From: Streptomyces sp. NBC_01264 | GTDB taxonomy: Bacteria; Actinomycetota; Actinomycetes; Streptomycetales; Streptomycetaceae | Direction of reading: 5' to 3' | NCBI RefSeq assembly: GCF_026340675.1 | Contig: NZ_JAPEOX010000001.1 | Span: forward strand, 3,348,001-3,412,000 | Length of the DNA: 64,000 nucleotides | In this document: positions 60,305-64,000 of the stretch, one piece after another | Layout of the letters: the number at the start of each line of letters is the position of its first letter | How positions within the stretch are numbered: position 1 is the stretch's first letter | Notes under the pieces: model-generated | The model's database searches: none | The model's input: only the letters and a program-made list of their open reading frames with translations | Told to the model about the DNA's origin: nothing | Made by a program: the position numbers and the translations under genes

Positions 60305-60655
60305 TCACATGGGGACCGTCCGGGCGGCGTCCGGGAGGAGGTGCTTCGTGCCCCACGCGCCGAGGGCCTCCATGGCCTCGTTCAGCTCGTGGCCGAGCGG
60401 GGTCAGCGAGTACTCCACGCGCGGCGGGACCTCCTCGTAGACCTCGCGGTGGACGATGCCGTCCGTCTCCAACTCGCGCAGCTGGGCCGCGAGGACCTTC
60501 TCCGAGACCCCCGGGACCAGGCGGCGCAGCTCGCCGAAGCGGCGCGGGCACTGCTCCAGCTCCCACAGGACCGACACCTTCCACTTGCCGTCGATCACGG
60601 ACATCGCCGCGGCGATCCCGCAGTGATCCGCCCCCGGCCGCTGTGTCATTGCCAT
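60305..60655 (-). CDS. HxlR-family regulator
   Basis: A 116-residue winged-helix regulator starting at ATG 60655, six bases after GGGGAGGGG. Family markers: HCGIAAAMSVIDGKWKVSVL (with the N-terminal redox-type Cys), CPRRFGELRRLVPGVSEKVL, QLRELETDGIVHREVYEEVP and RVEYSLTPLGHELNEAM. The Cys pair (residue 12 and the one in QCPRRF) could sense oxidants or electrophiles. It diverges from the imine-reductase-like gene, its likely target. Confidence 0.92.
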   Translation of the reverse strand: MAMTQRPGADHCGIAAAMSVIDGKWKVSVLWELEQCPRRFGELRRLVPGVSEKVLAAQLRELETDGIVHREVYEEVPPRVEYSLTPLGHELNEAMEALGAWGTKHLLPDAARTVPM

Positions 60656-60716
60656 CGCGCACCCCTCCCCACCTGTTCGCTCACCTCGGGGTAATCACCC
60701 ACTCCGAAGTGCGTAC

Positions 60717-60745
60717 TTGAGCACCTGACGTCCCTCCACCAGGCT
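60717..60745 (+). promoter_or_regulatory. promoter of the imine-reductase-like gene
   Basis: TTGAGC (60717-60722), a 17-bp spacer and CAGGCT (60740-60745), ending 7 nt before ATG 60753. The GTGCGTACTTGAG stretch overlapping the -35 resembles HxlR-type half sites with a GTACT core, so the regulator may block or redirect polymerase here. Confidence 0.55.
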
Positions 60746-60752
60746 AATCGGC

Positions 60753-61676
60753 ATGACCGACACCAGCACGAAGACCGGCACGAAGACCGGCACCGACAAC
60801 GCGGCACAGACCCCGCTCACCCTCCTGGGACTCGGCGCGATGGGCACCGCCCTCGCCCGCACCTGGCTCGCCGCCGGGCACCCCCTCACCGTGTGGAACC
60901 GCACCCCCGCCAAGGCCGAGGCCCTCGCGGCCGAGGGCGCCGTCGTCGCCGCGACCCCCGCCGAGGCGGTGGCCGCGAACGGCCTGATCGTGGTCTGCCT
61001 GCTGGACCACGCCAGCGTCGGCTCGGCCCTGGAGGGCCTGGACCTCACCGGCAAGGACCTGGTCGACCTGACCACCGGCACCCCCGCCGACGGCCGCGCC
61101 CGAGCCGCGTGGGCCCAGGAGCGCGGGGCCCGGTTCCTCGACGGCGGGATCATGGGCACCCCGTCGATGATCGGCGCCCCCGCGGCCGGCGGGTACGTCT
61201 TCTACAGCGGCTCCCCCGAGCTCTTCGAGGAGCACCGGAGCACGCTGGAGGTCCCGGCCGGCGTCCGCTACGTCGGCTCCGACCCCGGCCACGCGGCCCT
61301 GCACGACGTGGCCCTGCTGAGCGCGATGACCGGGCTGTTCGCCGGGATCTCGCACGCCTACGCGCTGATCGAGGGCGAGGACGTCTCCCCCAAGGACCTG
61401 GCTCCGCTGCTGACCGAATGGCTGGGCGCGATGGGCTTCTTCGCGGGCGCCGCCGCCGAGCGACTGGTCTCGGGGGACTTCACCACGGGCGTCGAATCGA
61501 ACCTGGCCATGCAGGTCGCGGCGAGCGCCACCTATCTGCGGACCGCGGCGGAGCAAGGGGTCAGCGCCGAGCTGATCAGCCCGTACCTGGACCTGATGCG
61601 GGAGCGGCTGGAAGCCGATCCGGCGGCGCACGGCGGCGAGGACACCGCCGGGGCGATCACCCTGCTCAGGCGCTGA
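60753..61676 (+). CDS. NAD(P)-dependent imine reductase / beta-hydroxyacid dehydrogenase-like protein
   Basis: A 307-residue Rossmann enzyme starting at ATG 60753 (leaderless pattern). The N-terminal 18 residues are a Thr/Lys/Gly-rich repeat (KTGTKTGT). The cofactor motif is LTLLGLGAMGTALART and then LTVWNRTPAKAEAL, whose Arg suggests NADPH. DLTTGTPADGRARAAWAQ and GGIMGTPSMIGAP match imine-reductase-like members. The catalytic Lys of classical hydroxyisobutyrate dehydrogenases is not seen at its usual place, as in imine reductases. An 11-bp 3' overlap with the convergent EI24 gene. Confidence 0.87.
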   Translation: MTDTSTKTGTKTGTDNAAQTPLTLLGLGAMGTALARTWLAAGHPLTVWNRTPAKAEALAAEGAVVAATPAEAVAANGLIVVCLLDHASVGSALEGLDLTGKDLVDLTTGTPADGRARAAWAQERGARFLDGGIMGTPSMIGAPAAGGYVFYSGSPELFEEHRSTLEVPAGVRYVGSDPGHAALHDVALLSAMTGLFAGISHAYALIEGEDVSPKDLAPLLTEWLGAMGFFAGAAAERLVSGDFTTGVESNLAMQVAASATYLRTAAEQGVSAELISPYLDLMRERLEADPAAHGGEDTAGAITLLRR

Positions 61677-62532
61677 GCCGCTTTCCCCGCGGCCGGGCCT
61701 GGGACTGGCCCTGAGTCGGGTCCTGGGTCCGGGTCGGGCCCTGCCCCTGCGCCTGCTCCTCTGCATGCGCCTGCTCCCGGTCCGGCTCCCCCGTGGTTTC
61801 GCCCACCAGGTCCCGGACCATGAGCGTCGCCCCGGCCACCGCGCCGGGCATCAGGAACACGGCGACGAAGGGCACCAGGAACGACAGCACGAGCGGCACC
61901 CCGAAGCCGAGCGCCAGCATCCGCCGCCGGCGCAGCAGCGCGAGCTGCTCGGTGAGCTGCACCCGGCGGCGCATCAGGGCGACGGAGGTGAGCTCCTGGG
62001 CGAGGAAGAAGCCGGAGACGCAGAAGCCGAGGACCGGCACCACGGTCTGCCCGATCACCGGAACGAAGCCGAGCGCGAAGAGCAGGATCCCGAAGAGCAG
62101 CACCCGGCCGAGGATCCGCAGGCTGTCCCGGGCGGAGATCCACAGTTCCCGCGCGAGCGTGAGGCCGGACTCCGGGACCTCGCCGCCCTCGGTGCGGTCG
62201 ACCTGCTCCGAGAGGGACTCGTAGAACGGCTGGCCCACGAGCAGGGTCACGGCGGTGAAGGTGATCACCGCGAGGAAGAGGCCGAGGCAGAAGACCAGGG
62301 CCGTCAGGAAGCCGCGGAAGAGCCCGAGCCACGGGGAGGACCAGCCGTCGGCGAAGGGGGTCGCCCAGGCGGTCAGGTCGTCGGCGCCGTAGCCGAGGCC
62401 GATGAGGGCTCCGGCGTACAGCACCAGGGAGACGAGCCCGGGCAGCAGCCCGAAGCCCAGCCATCGGCCGTGGCCCAGTACCCATCGCTGTCCGGCCAGC
62501 AGATAGCCGAATCCCCCCGCAAGATCACGCAT
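61666..62532 (-). CDS. EI24-domain (CysZ-like) membrane protein
   Basis: A 288-residue protein starting at ATG 62532, 6 nt from a TAAACT -10 element. Five to six hydrophobic segments include LGFGLLPGLVSLVLYAGALI, LTALVFCLGLFLAVITFTAV, VLLFGILLFALGFVPVIGQT and LALGFGVPLVLSFLVPFVAV. LVGQPFYESLSEQVDRTEGG is an EI24/CysZ hallmark. The C-terminus is a Gln/Arg/Pro-rich cytoplasmic tail. It may assist sulfate or other uptake, but the role in actinobacteria is unclear. Confidence 0.9.
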   Translation of the reverse strand: MRDLAGGFGYLLAGQRWVLGHGRWLGFGLLPGLVSLVLYAGALIGLGYGADDLTAWATPFADGWSSPWLGLFRGFLTALVFCLGLFLAVITFTAVTLLVGQPFYESLSEQVDRTEGGEVPESGLTLARELWISARDSLRILGRVLLFGILLFALGFVPVIGQTVVPVLGFCVSGFFLAQELTSVALMRRRVQLTEQLALLRRRRMLALGFGVPLVLSFLVPFVAVFLMPGAVAGATLMVRDLVGETTGEPDREQAHAEEQAQGQGPTRTQDPTQGQSQARPRGKRLSA

Positions 62533-62580
62533 GGCTCCAGTTTAGGTCGGGCGCCCGGGCAGGAGGATGCCGGGCATGAC

Positions 62581-62614
62581 GAAGGCCGCACCCCGGTGCC
62601 TGGGTGCGGCCTTC
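62581..62614 (-). terminator. terminator after ohr
   Basis: GAAGGCCGCACCC (62581-62593) pairs perfectly with GGGTGCGGCCTTC (62602-62614). It starts 9 bp past the stop of the leftward ohr gene. Confidence 0.88.
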
Positions 62615-62622
62615 GACGTAGA

Positions 62623-63045
62623 TCAGACCGCGAGCTCGACCGTGATGTTGCCGCGGGTCGCCTTGGAGTACGGGCAGACCTGGTGGGCCTTCTCGATGAG
62701 GTCCTTGGCGGTGGCGGCGTCCACGTTCGGGATGGAGGCCGAGATCTTGACGATGATGCCGAAGCCGTCGTCGTTCTTGCCGATGCCGACCTCGGCGGTG
62801 ACCGTGGAGCCGGAGATGTCGGCGTTCTCGTTGCGGGCGACGACGCCGAGCGCACCCTGGAAGCAGGCGCTGTAGCCGGCGGCGAACAGCTGCTCGGGGT
62901 TGGTGCCCTCGCCGCTGCCACCGAGCTCCTTCGGCGGGTTCACGACGACGTCGAGGCGACCGTCGTTGGTGGCGACGCGACCGTCACGGCCGTTCTCGGC
63001 GGTGGCAACAGCGGTGTACGCGACGTCGGACTGCTGGATGGACAT
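62623..63045 (-). CDS. ohr: organic hydroperoxide resistance protein (Ohr/OsmC family)
   Basis: A 140-residue thiol peroxidase for organic and lipid hydroperoxides. ATG 63045 (MSIQQSDVAYTAVATAENG) follows GGAGGA. Active-site cysteines are C61 in GYSACFQGAL and C124 in AHQVCPYSKATRG, with Glu in PEQLFAAGY as the family requires. No OhrR-type MarR regulator lies next to it in this window. Confidence 0.95.
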   Translation of the reverse strand: MSIQQSDVAYTAVATAENGRDGRVATNDGRLDVVVNPPKELGGSGEGTNPEQLFAAGYSACFQGALGVVARNENADISGSTVTAEVGIGKNDDGFGIIVKISASIPNVDAATAKDLIEKAHQVCPYSKATRGNITVELAV

Positions 63046-63110
63046 GTAAGGAAATCCTCCTGGTAATCGCCGGGACTCGCGCCCACGCGTCACGGCGGTG
63101 TGGAGTGAGC

Positions 63111-64000
63111 CTAACCGGTGAAAGAAACGATCATCTTTCCGGTGTTGTCACCGCGCAGCATTCCGAGGAAGGCGTCGGCGGCGTTCTCCACTCCGCGGAC
63201 GACCGTCTCGTCCGCGACGAGCTCCCCGGAGCGCAGCCAGCCGGCCACGTCCTGGACGAACTGCGGCTGCAGTCCGGCGTGGTCTCCGACCAGGATCCCC
63301 TGGAGGCGCAGCCGCTTGCCGATGACCAGGGCGAGGTTGCTCGGGCCGGGGACCGGCTCGGTGGCGTTGTACTGGGCGATGGCCCCGCACAGGGTGGCCC
63401 GGCCGTGGACGTTCAGGGAGGAGATCGCGGCCTCCAGGTGGTCCCCGCCGACGTTGTCGAAGTAGACGTCGATGCCCTCGGGCGCGGCCTCGCGCAGCTG
63501 CTCGGCGACGGGGCCGTTCTTGTAGTTGAAGGCGGCGTCGAAACCGTACTTCTCCGTGAGGAGCGTCACCTTCTCGTCGGAGCCGGCGGAGCCGATGACG
63601 CGGGAGGCGCCCTTGATCTTCGCGAACTGGCCGACGAGGCTGCCGACGGCGCCGGCGGCGCCGGAGACGAAGACGGAGTCGCCCTCCTTGAAGGAGGCGA
63701 CCTCGAAGAGCCCGGCGTAGGCGGTCAGACCCGGCATTCCGAGGACGCCGAGGTAGGCGGAGAGCGGGGCGAGCGCGGCGTCCACCTTGGTGGCGTGCTT
63801 GGCGTCCAGCTCCGCGTACTCGCGCCAGCCCAGGCCGTGCAGCACGTGGTCGCCGACCGCGAAGCGCTCGTCGGCCGAGGCCACGACCTCGCCGACCGCG
63901 CCGCCGTCCATGGGCCGGTCGAGCTGGAACGCCGGGATGTACGACTTCACGTCGTTCATCCGGCCGCGCATGTACGGGTCCACGGACATGTGGAGGTTGC
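63111..64000 (-). CDS. zinc-independent MDR oxidoreductase (2-alkenal/prostaglandin reductase-like), 5' end cut
   Basis: The frame runs off the right edge, so the first 35-45 residues are missing. What remains has NLHMSVDPYMRGRMND, PMDGGAVGEVVAS, LTAYAGLFEVASFKEGDSVF, the NADP motif VSGAAGAVGSLVGQFAKIKG, IDVYFDNVGGDHLEAAISSL and RLRLQGILVGDHA. These define the leukotriene B4 12-hydroxydehydrogenase/curcumin reductase group, which reduces alpha,beta-unsaturated carbonyls with NADPH. No zinc ligands are seen, as expected. Confidence 0.92.
   Translation of the reverse strand, partial: NLHMSVDPYMRGRMNDVKSYIPAFQLDRPMDGGAVGEVVASADERFAVGDHVLHGLGWREYAELDAKHATKVDAALAPLSAYLGVLGMPGLTAYAGLFEVASFKEGDSVFVSGAAGAVGSLVGQFAKIKGASRVIGSAGSDEKVTLLTEKYGFDAAFNYKNGPVAEQLREAAPEGIDVYFDNVGGDHLEAAISSLNVHGRATLCGAIAQYNATEPVPGPSNLALVIGKRLRLQGILVGDHAGLQPQFVQDVAGWLRSGELVADETVVRGVENAADAFLGMLRGDNTGKMIVSFTG

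Overview
The window is high-GC actinobacterial DNA and almost certainly a Streptomyces chromosome. The signs are strong third-position G/C, frequent GTG starts, long spurious antisense frames, and a gene order that includes aceE, an AhpE-type peroxiredoxin, DUF3052, and fasR-fabD-fabH-acpP-fabF, which is the usual Streptomyces fatty-acid arrangement. The species cannot be named from this sequence.

Region 1 (about 1-18,480) is a prophage and adjoining accessory DNA. The window opens inside the tail module of a siphovirus-like prophage. It holds a tail tube protein, a tail assembly chaperone made in two forms by a -1 ribosomal frameshift, a tape measure protein, large and small tail-tip or fibre proteins, a zinc-ribbon protein and an amidase endolysin. 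Two membrane proteins and a coiled-coil membrane protein complete the lysis set, and a strong terminator follows. Next come two small genes and a tyrosine integrase, each overlapping the next by 4 bp, two small proteins, and a phage antirepressor (BRO plus KilAC type) whose coding sequence carries a 36-bp low-GC palindrome. From 14.1 to 18.5 kb there is a degenerate tRNA-like element, small proteins, a HAD hydrolase, two XRE regulators with operator-like repeats, and two tiny Cys-rich proteins. The region ends at the 3' end of tRNA-Val(TAC), which lies in the right orientation to be the attachment site. The left prophage end is outside the window.

Region 2 (18.6-24.2 kb) holds a coiled-coil protein, a DUF4383 membrane protein, and a decayed D-galactonate/KDG-type sugar acid locus: a FadR-family regulator, a dgoD-like dehydratase broken into three frames, an intact KDPG-family aldolase and a KDG-type kinase.

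Region 3 (24.2-35.3 kb) is a tellurium-resistance-type (Ter) stress locus. A leftward operon encodes a citrate-lyase-like C-C lyase, a phosphoribosyltransferase fused in frame to a StiP-like domain, a HAD phosphatase and possibly a SAM methyltransferase. Around it are four TerD-family proteins and a TerC-family (DUF475) membrane protein, then an AhpE-like peroxiredoxin and DUF3052. This looks like a metabolite-synthesis module coupled to a Ca2+-binding, membrane-associated stress response.

Region 4 (36-49 kb) holds aceE, a K+ channel, a secreted I36-type inhibitor, a DHA2 efflux pump with a divergent TetR regulator, an alpha/beta hydrolase, a DUF4429/SHOCT protein, an aldo-keto reductase with its MerR regulator and operator, a serine hydrolase and a pirin.

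Region 5 (48.5-53.5 kb) is the type II fatty acid synthase operon with its activator FasR. Region 6 (53.5-64 kb) carries DUF3145, a secreted SGNH lipoprotein, a GH3 glycosidase with a divergent TetR, a nitrilase-family amidohydrolase, a methyltransferase, an HxlR/imine-reductase-like divergent pair, an EI24 membrane protein, Ohr and a truncated MDR oxidoreductase.

Many chromosomal genes here appear to be leaderless, with a TAnnnT -10 element ending 6-7 nt before the start codon.
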